Shown here one piece after another: positions 8,038-16,318 of a stretch of DNA of 64,000 bases. The DNA is taken from the NCBI GenBank assembly GCA_045106555.1, contig JBGCET010000010.1, positions 62,001-126,000 on the forward strand, given 5' to 3'. Every line of letters starts with the position of its first letter. Position 1 is the stretch's first letter. Both the position numbers and the translations under genes were made by a program. The stretch is from JANQOZ01 sp045106555. Its GTDB lineage: Bacteria; Pseudomonadota; Gammaproteobacteria; Xanthomonadales; SZUA-38. The notes under the pieces are model-generated. The model was given only the letters and a program-made list of their open reading frames with translations. It did no database searches and was not told the origin of the DNA.

Positions 8038-9860
8038 GCTTGAAGCAGCGATTCCCGGATACCTTTGCTGTGTTGCCAAAGGACTTCCCAGTGCTCCAGA
8101 TGATCCGCGTATTCACGCAAACCCTGGCTCAGCAAATTGGCACATTGCTCATCGGTTACTGATGCGGGCCAGTCGCGCATTCTCGGGGCCCCTGCGTCGG
8201 TCAATTTTCGGCCATTTTCAGTGATCCATTCTTTGGCGTCTGTCACCCAAAAATTGGGCGCGGGGTTCATGCCGGTCATGGCGATCTGCGCCTGCTCAAC
8301 AATTTGCGACCGGATCATGGTCAGGAACTGGCTCATGATTACCTGACGTTTTTCCACGCTGGCCTCAGCCAGGTCTCGGAAAATTCTCACCAGCATGCTC
8401 AGTCGTTCGGCGGGCGCCTCGGCTGCGCAATCGCCCAATCGGGACACCGAATACTCGGCAGCAAAACGCGATAGCCAGGGCACATAAGCTTCCGGCATTG
8501 GACTTTCCCGTGTACTGGTCGGCCGCTGATGCTTAAGCAATGTGGGAAAATGCAGACAAAGGGATTCGGGATACAAAAAGCGCAGCCAAGCAGCAAACGT
8601 GAAGTCTTCCCCGCGCCCGGTTGCTACGGTACAGGGCAGCAGCTGCCGGTTATCAAAAGCCAATGGCGTGAAGTTTGACATCTGGGTCAGTTGAGGCGCT
8701 ACAAACCCGTGGGCCATAACAGGCTGATAGGACAGTGCTCGGTAACTCGCTTCACTGCGTCTCATGCCTTCGGTATGTGCCGGCGGCGCCAGATACAACC
8801 AAAGATTGGTGTCCATCCGCCAGTCTCCCCAGGCACCGGCTGCGGTTGTCTTGATTGCCTCTCCACTGAGCAAGCTGTTGATCTGGGGAAACGTCGCACC
8901 CTGCAGTGTTTGCGGCGACACTTCCATGGCGAAGGCGCTGTTAAAAAGCACAGCGGGAGATTGGCCGCAGGCCGCCAGATGTTCGTGCAGTGGGTCAAAG
9001 CCGGCTCCGGCCTTATCCCCAGCGGCGGCGGGCAAAGCGGCCGCAAGCTCTTCCATGTTGGTGGCGGGGAACTGCATAGGCAGATGCGGCCCTTCTCGCA
9101 CGCTCAATTGCCGACTGCCGCCGCCGATCGGCGACCGGGGATCCATGACAAAATCGTCGTCCAGCATCAAAAACCGTTCACCGGCAGTGAGTAAAAGCGC
9201 CGTATTCCATGCGCCACCGCAGGTAATGGAATCGGTCTCCCCAAGACCCAGAATCTCTTGACTGACGGAGGCATTGGGCAAGGTTTTGCACATCCGCTGA
9301 CGCCATGCTCGGTCCAAGTGATGAACCTCTAGCCCCGCATCCTTAAGGGGCGCCAGGACCCTGTGGTTTTCGTCACTGCTATGACGCGAGTCATCCACCA
9401 CCAGATATCGCAGCCCGCGCCCAGTAACAGCCTCATTGGCGGCCAACGATTTGGCAAGTTTTTCTAGCTCAGCGGGGCGATCGCAAGTACGTATCACCAT
9501 GCCAGCAGGCTCGGTCAGATCCTGACTGGGGGCGGACCGAAGTTTGTCCAGCATTTGGTCGGCATCGACAACCAGTGACCGGCTACGGAGAAACTCAAAT
9601 ACCTTTTCTACCGCGTGGGACTTACCCTTTAGGGCGGGAATGCGTTGAGTGATGGCCTCAACATGTCGGCCCATGGGTTGGAACTGACGACTGGCATCCA
9701 TTGCGGCCAGTACGTCCATGGTCATTACGTGGTTTTCGCCGCTGCGCGGATCGTGAAACACAATCTCTTCGGCAGAAAGTCTGGCCACCTGACCGTCAAC
9801 GCTGGCCACCAAGGGGCCATCAGACTTCACCGAGGTGGGACTGACTGTCCCAAAATCCAT
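8034..9860 (-). CDS. Large glycosyltransferase-like protein with PqqD-like N-terminus
   Basis: About 608 residues, not recognised as a named family. The start at 9860 is favoured by a GGAG six bases upstream, just after the methyltransferase stop; an ATG at 9872 is also possible. Residues about 15-110 look like a small PqqD-like winged-helix domain (VASVDGQVARLSAEEIVFHDPRSG). From about 120 a GT-A-like core follows: MVIRTCDRPAELEKLAKSL, LRYLVVDDSR and a DxD-type triple aspartate in RFLMLDDDFVMDP. The remaining 300 residues are mainly helical without known motifs. Genes on both sides are glycan genes in the same operon, which supports a sugar-transfer role; this is inference. Confidence 0.6.
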   Translation of the reverse strand: MDFGTVSPTSVKSDGPLVASVDGQVARLSAEEIVFHDPRSGENHVMTMDVLAAMDASRQFQPMGRHVEAITQRIPALKGKSHAVEKVFEFLRSRSLVVDADQMLDKLRSAPSQDLTEPAGMVIRTCDRPAELEKLAKSLAANEAVTGRGLRYLVVDDSRHSSDENHRVLAPLKDAGLEVHHLDRAWRQRMCKTLPNASVSQEILGLGETDSITCGGAWNTALLLTAGERFLMLDDDFVMDPRSPIGGGSRQLSVREGPHLPMQFPATNMEELAAALPAAAGDKAGAGFDPLHEHLAACGQSPAVLFNSAFAMEVSPQTLQGATFPQINSLLSGEAIKTTAAGAWGDWRMDTNLWLYLAPPAHTEGMRRSEASYRALSYQPVMAHGFVAPQLTQMSNFTPLAFDNRQLLPCTVATGRGEDFTFAAWLRFLYPESLCLHFPTLLKHQRPTSTRESPMPEAYVPWLSRFAAEYSVSRLGDCAAEAPAERLSMLVRIFRDLAEASVEKRQVIMSQFLTMIRSQIVEQAQIAMTGMNPAPNFWVTDAKEWITENGRKLTDAGAPRMRDWPASVTDEQCANLLSQGLREYADHLEHWEVLWQHSKGIRESLLQA

Positions 9861-9861
9861 A

Positions 9862-10758
9862 TCAAACTCCATGGTCTTCTCGCAAATCCCCTCGCTGCGC
9901 TAGTGCAGCTTTCAGCCGCCGAATTTCTTCATCTCTGTCGGCCAACAATTGCCCTGCCGCCATGTTTTTGCGAATTTCGTGTTGGTAATGCGCATAGACC
10001 GATTGCTCCTGATCCATGAAGCTTGAGACCAACGGCATATCCGGCAAATACTCAGATCGAGCAGCACACACAGCAACAAAATACAGCGGAACCAATTTGG
10101 GTAGCGGCCCGGCTTCCAGTTGATCCCCATGGTGCACCAACGCTTGGTGTGCATCACCTTTGGGTGATTCGTCGTCTACTGGCCAAAGCAGCGACTGGAA
10201 GGCCATCGCCTGGCCCATCAGACGAACCGCCGGAAAATGTGCCTTGAGCAGGGTCATCAGCTCATCGCGGTAGAGTTCCTTGACGTGGTATTCGTTGGTG
10301 TAGCCAGAGGCGTCACTATAGGTTGCTCGGTCTGGTGAAGAAATCATCAAAAATCCACGGCTGTCCAGAACCCGAGAAAATTCCGTTAGCATTTGCGACT
10401 GCTGGGACAAGTGCTCCAACGTCTCGAAAGAGACAATGGCATCAAAACTGTTATCGCGGACAGGAATCCGGGTCACACTGGCCGTTAGAAACCGTAAATT
10501 GTCTGCGACGTAGCGCTTCCTGGCATGTTCAATCGCCTGAGAACTCAGATCGACGCCGTCAACGGTCGTTGCACCACTCGCCAGCAGGGCGCTGCCATAT
10601 CCTTCGCCGCACGCTGCGTCCAGCACTCGCCGCCCTTTTACCAATTCGGATGCCAGGGCGTATCGGTGCCAGTGCTCGTAGGCCATTTCCCGCACGCACT
10701 CAGGAGTAAATCTTTCGCCAGAAAAAGGGAGCTCCGGCGGGCTATCCGATGAAGTCAT
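9862..10758 (-). CDS. Class I SAM-dependent methyltransferase with C-terminal coiled coil
   Basis: A 298-residue protein. Motif I RVLDAACGEGYGSALLA (about residues 44-60) and the acidic VDGVDLS that follows are the SAM-binding site; the SFETLEHL motif is typical of the Methyltransf_11 group. The N-terminal block PFSGERFTPECVREMAYEHWHRY is common in methyltransferases of O-antigen and capsule loci. The last 40 residues form a charged helix, probably a short coiled coil (LLADRDEEIRRLKAALAQ). In ABC-dependent O-antigen systems a methyl cap on the chain end can be the signal for export, so a capping role beside the Wzt-like ATPase is plausible but unproven. Confidence 0.85.
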   Translation of the reverse strand: MTSSDSPPELPFSGERFTPECVREMAYEHWHRYALASELVKGRRVLDAACGEGYGSALLASGATTVDGVDLSSQAIEHARKRYVADNLRFLTASVTRIPVRDNSFDAIVSFETLEHLSQQSQMLTEFSRVLDSRGFLMISSPDRATYSDASGYTNEYHVKELYRDELMTLLKAHFPAVRLMGQAMAFQSLLWPVDDESPKGDAHQALVHHGDQLEAGPLPKLVPLYFVAVCAARSEYLPDMPLVSSFMDQEQSVYAHYQHEIRKNMAAGQLLADRDEEIRRLKAALAQRGDLREDHGV

Positions 10759-10799
10759 TGTTGTTTGGATCGCTTTTTGGTCTCAACAGCGAAACAAGG

Positions 10800-11609
10800 T
10801 TAAAGGGTTTGTTGGTAGTTGGCCACGATTGCTTCACGAATGGGCCTGATGGGGTCTTGAGCAATGAAATCGGCAACCAGACGTTCGTAGTCAGGGTGAC
10901 GCTCAAGCAGAATCCTCAGGTTTTCTCCGTTGGGCGTAATGTTGACCGGGGCAAAAGACCTGCCGCCGGAGTGGGCGACAAAAGCGTTGTCACACAGAAC
11001 GTTGCGCCAGCCGGCATTCGCCGCGCGCCGACAAAAGTCATTTTCTTCTCCATATCCACGCCCAAAACACGGGTCAAACAATCCGAGCTCGGTCAGCGCG
11101 CGACGCCGGATAAACAGACAAAACCCGACGCCTGTCGGCAATTCGGGATATTGCTGACTATTGCAGCGATTAACAGCGTCAGACCAGTCTGCAGATCCAT
11201 CGGGCATTGGATTGTTGACGCAAAATTCCGGCAATGAACAAATTTCGGCGTTATTGGAAAAGGGTGTGGCGGTGGCGATATTGGGGTCGCTTTCCGCGCA
11301 ACGTTCAAGGGCCTGTAGCCAGCCGGCAGTAACCTCGGTATCACTGTTGAGTAATACAACGTCTTGATCGGTCAGATCCATTGCCCGATTTGTTGTGCCA
11401 ACAAAGCCCAGGTTTTGATCGTTTCTCAGCATCCGGGCATGGGTTCGCCGCGCACAAAATTCTGCTAACAGCTCTGTGACGCGAGGATCAGTAGAGGCGT
11501 CATCAATCAACAAATAGCGCTGATGACTCTCGCTGTGTTCGAGTAAGGACTGCAGACAGCGCTGTAAATAGGGAGCGGCATTAAAAACCGGGACGATAAC
11601 TTCACTCAT
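10800..11609 (-). CDS. Family 2 glycosyltransferase
   Basis: A 269-residue GT-A enzyme. Start MSEVIVPVFNAAPYLQRCLQSL; nucleotide-binding LLIDDASTD near residues 33-41; metal-binding region VVLLNSDTEV; and a GxGYGEENDFCRRAANAGW block carrying the ED catalytic/acceptor motif. It lacks membrane segments. Its start lies 8 bases inside the ABC ATPase gene, so it is likely co-translated, and a 41-base gap separates it from the methyltransferase. The substrate cannot be read from sequence. Confidence 0.88.
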   Translation of the reverse strand: MSEVIVPVFNAAPYLQRCLQSLLEHSESHQRYLLIDDASTDPRVTELLAEFCARRTHARMLRNDQNLGFVGTTNRAMDLTDQDVVLLNSDTEVTAGWLQALERCAESDPNIATATPFSNNAEICSLPEFCVNNPMPDGSADWSDAVNRCNSQQYPELPTGVGFCLFIRRRALTELGLFDPCFGRGYGEENDFCRRAANAGWRNVLCDNAFVAHSGGRSFAPVNITPNGENLRILLERHPDYERLVADFIAQDPIRPIREAIVANYQQTL

Positions 11610-12741
11610 GGTCTAACCACCGGTGAGGCAGTCGCACGATGCCAAATTCTCGACCACGTCCGCCAATGCGAATCATCCGCCGCAACGACCGGCCACATCG
11701 TTGGCCGTCAGCATCAACGGGCCATACATCCAGGCGCAAATTCCCCGGCAACCAGCTGCCCGGCAACTGGAGCTTCAGGCAGATCATGGCGGCCAACGGA
11801 ACGGACCCGGAGCTGATAACCGCACCATCCAGTCGACACAGCTGCCAAAAAAATCGCGCGCCATCCCAAATGTGGGTTTCACCGGGGATATCGACCTGCG
11901 CATTAACCTCAATCTGGGCATCCTCCCAGTGACCGTGACTTGGCAACTGAAGATCCAGTTGATTGATCACAATCGACCCCAGTGAACGCTCCTCATCAAT
12001 CCGGCCTAACTTTTGTTCATGAAAAGCCAGGTAGTCCTGAGACACAGCAAATACGTCGCCGCTGGACCGAATGCTGCCCTTATGCAGCCAAAGCGCTTGG
12101 GAACAAAGACGTTGGACTTGATACAGGCTATGAGACACCAGAAGCAGGGTCCCGCCTTCAGCCAGGTAAGACTCCAACCAGGCAATACACTTTTTCTGAA
12201 ACGACTCATCACCGACAGCCAGCACCTCATCGCTGACCAACACGTCAGGGCAGGTGGCGCTCATCACCGCAAAACCCAGCCGGACCACCATCCCGGAAGA
12301 GTAATGACCGACCGGTTCCTCAAAGGCGTCACCCAAGTCAGCAAAAGATGCCACCGCGGGGAGTGACGCGGCTGCCTGGCTTGGAGAAAGCCCTGCCAGT
12401 TCGCAGGCCGCCAACGCGTTGGCTCGCCCTGAGAGTTGCTCATCAAAACCTGTGCCTAGCTCGAGCATGGCCCCTATGCTTCCAGACAGAATAACTTCGC
12501 CCCCATCGGGTTGGACGATGCCCGCAATAATTTTCAACAGTGTGGATTTGCCTGCGCCGTTTTCGCCAACGATTGCCACGGCGTCTCCACGGGAGACGGT
12601 AAACGAAACGTCTTTGAGAACCTCACGACCGGGCGGCGCAGGTCTTCCGAACAAAGCGCTGGACCATGCAGCGGCTGCCGCGCCAGGAGAGTCGGAGAAT
12701 TGTTTGCATACACCATTGGCCAAAATGACCGGGGCTTCCAC
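11602..12741 (-). CDS. Wzt/TagH-like ABC transporter ATP-binding protein for glycan export
   Basis: A 379-residue protein starting at GTG 12741, which overlaps the permease stop (TAGTG). Walker A GENGAGKST, the variant signature HYSSGMVVRL and Walker B DVLVSDEVLAVGD match the polysaccharide/teichoic-acid exporter family. After the ATPase domain (about residues 1-225) an extra beta-rich domain of about 150 residues resembles the Wzt C-terminal carbohydrate-binding domain, which in O-antigen systems recognises the capped non-reducing end. Its presence suggests substrate-specific export of a finished glycan across the inner membrane, with the partner permease encoded just upstream. Confidence 0.9.
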   Translation of the reverse strand: MEAPVILANGVCKQFSDSPGAAAAAWSSALFGRPAPPGREVLKDVSFTVSRGDAVAIVGENGAGKSTLLKIIAGIVQPDGGEVILSGSIGAMLELGTGFDEQLSGRANALAACELAGLSPSQAAASLPAVASFADLGDAFEEPVGHYSSGMVVRLGFAVMSATCPDVLVSDEVLAVGDESFQKKCIAWLESYLAEGGTLLLVSHSLYQVQRLCSQALWLHKGSIRSSGDVFAVSQDYLAFHEQKLGRIDEERSLGSIVINQLDLQLPSHGHWEDAQIEVNAQVDIPGETHIWDGARFFWQLCRLDGAVISSGSVPLAAMICLKLQLPGSWLPGNLRLDVWPVDADGQRCGRSLRRMIRIGGRGREFGIVRLPHRWLDHE

Positions 12742-13520
12742 TAAAGGTACTCCTCCACCCGGGGGCGCAAACGCTGAAAGTACTTAAGAGCCAGGATCAG
12801 AAGAAGCACAACCCCAATGAGCGCTATGCCATCACCGGCGACAGGTTGCCAACGATCTGTCAGTAACACTTCGCGCAATCGTTCAAACAGATAAGCCAGC
12901 GGGTTGAACCGATAAATAACCTGAAAACGATCTGGCACCATTTGTATGCTGTACAAAATAGGCGTCAGAAAAAACCCCAGCATGATAAACGCAGGCAATG
13001 CATGTCGCAGGTCCGGGAAATACACCTGGGTGATAGCCGCGATCAAACCCAGCGAAGCGGTAAAAAGAAATATCAGCAGCACCGTCCCTATGGCGACCGG
13101 AAGCCCCAGCAAGCTAACCGGCGTGCCGGTTAACGCGAGCACCAGCAGAACCAAGACGTAGCCCAACATGGCCAACAAAAAGACTGCCGTTAACTTACTT
13201 AATACCACCACGTAGAGCGGCATCTGGACTTTGCCGATGAGATTGGCCGCATCCACAATAGAGCTGGTGGCTCGCATCAAACCATCAGCAAAGGCAGTCC
13301 AAGGCCACAGCGCTACCGCCAGATACGCTACAAACCCGGCACCAACCGCGTCGGGCAGCCGAACCTGGAGCACCCGAGTAAACACGAAGGCGTAAATCGC
13401 CAGAACGGCCAGTGGCAGCAACAAAGCCCAGACAAAACCCAGCGTAGTATTGGCATAGGTTTCTTTCAGGTCTCTAATCAGCAGCAGGCGAAAGACCTGG
13501 TAATCCCGCCTAGTCGACAT
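12741..13520 (-). CDS. Wzm/TagG-like ABC-2 permease for glycan export
   Basis: A 259-residue inner-membrane protein with about six hydrophobic segments. The start ATG at 13520 (MSTRRDYQVFRLLLIRDLKE) is preferred over an upstream in-frame codon because the RxLLxRDLKxxYxxTxLGxxWALLLP block is the usual N-terminus of this family. It overlaps the foldase gene by 11 bases and the ATPase by one. Together with the ATPase it would flip a lipid-linked glycan to the periplasmic face. No undecaprenyl-phosphate sugar-1-phosphate transferase is present here, so chain initiation must be encoded elsewhere. Confidence 0.9.
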   Translation of the reverse strand: MSTRRDYQVFRLLLIRDLKETYANTTLGFVWALLLPLAVLAIYAFVFTRVLQVRLPDAVGAGFVAYLAVALWPWTAFADGLMRATSSIVDAANLIGKVQMPLYVVVLSKLTAVFLLAMLGYVLVLLVLALTGTPVSLLGLPVAIGTVLLIFLFTASLGLIAAITQVYFPDLRHALPAFIMLGFFLTPILYSIQMVPDRFQVIYRFNPLAYLFERLREVLLTDRWQPVAGDGIALIGVVLLLILALKYFQRLRPRVEEYL

Positions 13521-15012
13521 AAGCTTGTTGGCTGTATCGTGAGCGCAACGACGCCACCACATCAGGGTCTGCGTTAAAAGATAACTGGTGATATTCGTTC
13601 ACGTGCAGGTTCCACAGCTTGTTTTCCTGAGACTGGCGAAACCGGGTTACCAAGGGTTTCTTAACCTCATTAAAAGACCGGGGAATGCCGCTGTGGCGGC
13701 TAATTAGGCAGACGAAAAAAAAGTTGCCGGCGAGGATTTCAATCTCGCTGCAATCGCCACTGCGTTTCAACGGAAAAGCCATTCTTGATTCCCGCACGGA
13801 CGTCGGGTCGTTCTGTTCGTAGGTCACTTGCTCCGCGCTGACCGACGGCGGGGTGAAAGTGAGAACAAACTGAGCGCCGGTGGGCGTGCCGGCCATCTGA
13901 CGGGTCCATTCAATATCCGCCAGGGCCGTGTGAGGTGGATCGGTTTCGGGTACCCGAAAGCGGGTAGCGACCAGCGCATCCGGACGTCGAAACTCCTGCT
14001 TGTTGGTCAGATAGTATTCCCGGGCCAGCGCCGCAAAGTCTCCCTGGCTATTCTTAGCCAGGTAGTAGGCTTTGTAAGCCCTCAACACGTTTTCTTCCAG
14101 TTCCAGCTGATAGCGGTGTAGGTACTCCGGAGAGTTTTCAACGGACCTTTTTTTGGCGATGGTCAACAACTGCTCATCCGGGTTGGCGCCCAGCGTTGCG
14201 ACATACTTTTGTTCCCGCGTTCGTAGGTGTTCCTGAAAATAGTCGGCGCTTAGTCTGGGAATGGCGCTTTCCGGGGAGGCCATTTCCGGTGGATGACGCT
14301 CTTCCAGCAAGATAATGTGATACCCAAACTGGCTCTTCACCGGCCTGGACAGATCGCCTGGAGATTCAAGGGCGTACGCAGCGGACTCAAATTCCGGCAC
14401 CGTGGCACCTGGTTCGACGCGGGGATAACGGCCTAGGTTTTGGTCTTTTGCGGGGTCTTCCGAGTAGCGGTTCACCGCTTCGTCGAAGTTAAGGTCTTTG
14501 CTGTTCAGGTCGGCCAATACTCTGTTGGCGATGAGCAGCGCCTCGGCGTCAGAGCGGCGATTGGTACTGATCAACACATGTCGAACTGACACCCGTGCTG
14601 ACAGCATGAATTCACTCGGATTGGCCTCGTAGTAGGCCTGAGCGCGAGCGGCAAAATCGGGTAAGGGTTGGGCGTCCAACTCTTGCTGTAGCACCATGGT
14701 GACCAGTGATTTCTTGCGTGTTGCGGCTCTGATCTGTGGCAGATCCAGTGCGTCTGGCGGGCTATCGATGATTGGCGTCACCATGGCTCGGCGCACCAGC
14801 ATGGTCTCCAGGGTGTCGCCAATGCGTTTCGGGCTGTCAAACACCCCTGCTCTAACTTCCGTCGGCAGCTGCCCCGCCATGGCGTCCACATCGTCTAGAG
14901 TAATGATGGCGTCTCCCAGTTGGGCGACGACAGTGTCCGTGGGATAGGTTTCGGTCGTGAGAGGACTGATCGGCGCTATGGCAAGCGCGGCGGATAAAAT
15001 GGCGAAGTTCAT
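13510..15012 (-). CDS. Periplasmic parvulin-type peptidyl-prolyl isomerase
   Basis: A 500-residue protein with a short hydrophobic N-terminus that may be a signal peptide (MNFAILSAALAIAPI), a SurA/PpiC-like N-domain, and one parvulin domain at about residues 140-250 (VSVRHVLIST ... FDEAVNRYSEDP ... SQFGYHIILLEE). The 250-residue C-terminal half is predicted helical and I do not recognise it. It is separate from SurA, which is also in this window. Its stop overlaps the permease start by 11 bases, so it heads the glycan export operon. Isomerases of this kind sometimes accompany exopolysaccharide loci, but the client is unknown. Confidence 0.82.
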   Translation of the reverse strand: MNFAILSAALAIAPISPLTTETYPTDTVVAQLGDAIITLDDVDAMAGQLPTEVRAGVFDSPKRIGDTLETMLVRRAMVTPIIDSPPDALDLPQIRAATRKKSLVTMVLQQELDAQPLPDFAARAQAYYEANPSEFMLSARVSVRHVLISTNRRSDAEALLIANRVLADLNSKDLNFDEAVNRYSEDPAKDQNLGRYPRVEPGATVPEFESAAYALESPGDLSRPVKSQFGYHIILLEERHPPEMASPESAIPRLSADYFQEHLRTREQKYVATLGANPDEQLLTIAKKRSVENSPEYLHRYQLELEENVLRAYKAYYLAKNSQGDFAALAREYYLTNKQEFRRPDALVATRFRVPETDPPHTALADIEWTRQMAGTPTGAQFVLTFTPPSVSAEQVTYEQNDPTSVRESRMAFPLKRSGDCSEIEILAGNFFFVCLISRHSGIPRSFNEVKKPLVTRFRQSQENKLWNLHVNEYHQLSFNADPDVVASLRSRYSQQAYVD

Positions 15013-15043
15013 TGTTGGCCCGGCGGTGTTTCAATCAATGATA

Positions 15044-15082
15044 TGACAACGGCCCTGTGGATAGTTCCACAAGGCCGTGTCA
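15044..15082. terminator. Strong hairpin, possible transcription stop after the secreted-protein gene
   Basis: A 13-bp stem with one mismatch (15049-15061 with 15066-15078), four-base loop, extended by a further four base pairs after a bulged A (TGAC/GTCA). It sits just downstream of the minus-strand gene ending at 15112 and just upstream of the foldase gene. There is no run of T on either strand, so if it ends transcription it is not a classic intrinsic terminator; it could also be an RNA-stability element or a dispersed palindromic repeat. Confidence 0.4.
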
Positions 15083-15111
15083 GGTTTTGCGTGCGAGATG
15101 GAACCCGGCGC

Positions 15112-16134
15112 TTAGGGAATACCCAGGAACGCGCAGCTTGCGCCGTCGTTACACTGATTTTGCCCGGTGCTGTCTGTATGTCGAACGTTCAGATAATACT
15201 GTTGTGTGGGCCCACTTTCCAACGGGCAGGCGTTGCCGGATCCGATGATGGTGAGAATCTCTCCGCCTTCCGTGCCTGAATTGACTAAACACCGGAAGCT
15301 GTCATAGCCAACGCCGTTGAAATCCCCTGGGCAACGGCTGATGCTGACTTGCGTTGCACCACCGTTAGTGGGTCCGCCAACCCAGTTCATGTTTAACTCA
15401 GTGCCAATGGGCAAATCGGCGTAGAACGGCAGGGCCACATAGGTATTTCTTGGAATATTGACGGAGGTTGCGGTTTCTCCGGGATAGGGACCCCATACCT
15501 CGTCGAAATTACGCTTGGATTGGCCATTGGGCGGATTGGAAAACTGCGCTCTGAAGGTGTTAATTGGCAGAGTTCGGCCGGCGGGTTGAGTTCCACAGAA
15601 TGATGGGGGTGGTGGGAATCCATCCGCGCCTCCTGTAGGAGGCCCTGTGCCTGTGACCGTTACCGCTACGTCGTCTGTGTCTGTGTTCTCGCATGTGATC
15701 GAGAAAGTTGTACTGGTATCTGGGGTGTACGTGCCTGAACCACCACTGGGGGAAGCAGCAAAGTCGGTTCGCCACGCTGCGGTTCCGCCTGTTGCCGTGC
15801 AGTTGGTCGCTTCAGAGATTCCCGTAGCACTCCAACTGGCTGTCACCGTGTCACCGTCGTCGACGGTGGTCGGGGTAACCGTCAGATCCACAACGATGGC
15901 GCCGCCTGGGCTGCCGAAACAGGTTGGGAGATCGTTGTCGTCGACGTCCAGGATTAAGTTGCCCGTTGCGGCATCAACCGTGACGGAACTATCGACCTGA
16001 AGGGGGACTGCGCAAGGCCCATCATCCAGGGCCAGGATCACGCTTTGCCCAAATACCGGTTGGGCAACAACGAAAGCAGTGACTGTGCTGAGAAGCAACA
16101 CGGGCCATCTACAGTTAAATTTTTGATTTTTCAT
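15112..16134 (-). CDS. Secreted cysteine-rich protein of unknown function
   Basis: A 340-residue protein. ATG 16134 gives a typical signal peptide: MKNQKFNCRW, a hydrophobic core, then cleavage near VFGQ. The mature part has ten cysteines, an even number that suggests disulfides. It contains a beta-rich Ig-like stretch (about residues 55-150, VTPTTVDDGDTVTASWSATG), a proline-rich linker PPPPSF, and a C-terminal region of about 180 residues with no motif I recognise. The protein is poor in lysine and acidic. It lies between a foldase and a type II secretion operon, so extracellular export is plausible. Function is unknown. Confidence 0.75.
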   Translation of the reverse strand: MKNQKFNCRWPVLLLSTVTAFVVAQPVFGQSVILALDDGPCAVPLQVDSSVTVDAATGNLILDVDDNDLPTCFGSPGGAIVVDLTVTPTTVDDGDTVTASWSATGISEATNCTATGGTAAWRTDFAASPSGGSGTYTPDTSTTFSITCENTDTDDVAVTVTGTGPPTGGADGFPPPPSFCGTQPAGRTLPINTFRAQFSNPPNGQSKRNFDEVWGPYPGETATSVNIPRNTYVALPFYADLPIGTELNMNWVGGPTNGGATQVSISRCPGDFNGVGYDSFRCLVNSGTEGGEILTIIGSGNACPLESGPTQQYYLNVRHTDSTGQNQCNDGASCAFLGIP

Positions 16135-16259
16135 GGTTCTATAGGCCATTGGCAATTCGTGTACAGCATACAGGCGATTCATTAACGTTTGGTAAAACGC
16201 CTGTTATGGGAGCATTAGCATTATGCAGTAGATAGACGAACAACAGCGTTATTTCACCC

Positions 16260-16288
16260 AAAAAAAGAGGGGGCCAAAAGGCCCCCTC
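16260..16288 (-). terminator. Rho-independent terminator of the 16319-17962 gene
   Basis: On the minus strand a 9-bp G/C-rich stem (GAGGGGGCC, loop TTTT, GGCCCCCTC) is followed directly by seven T residues. It begins 31 bases after the stop codon of the secreted-protein gene. This is the clearest intrinsic terminator in the window and marks that gene as a separately ended transcript. Confidence 0.93.
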
Positions 16289-16318
16289 CTAAGACATTGC
16301 TGTCTTTCAGGTACTAAC

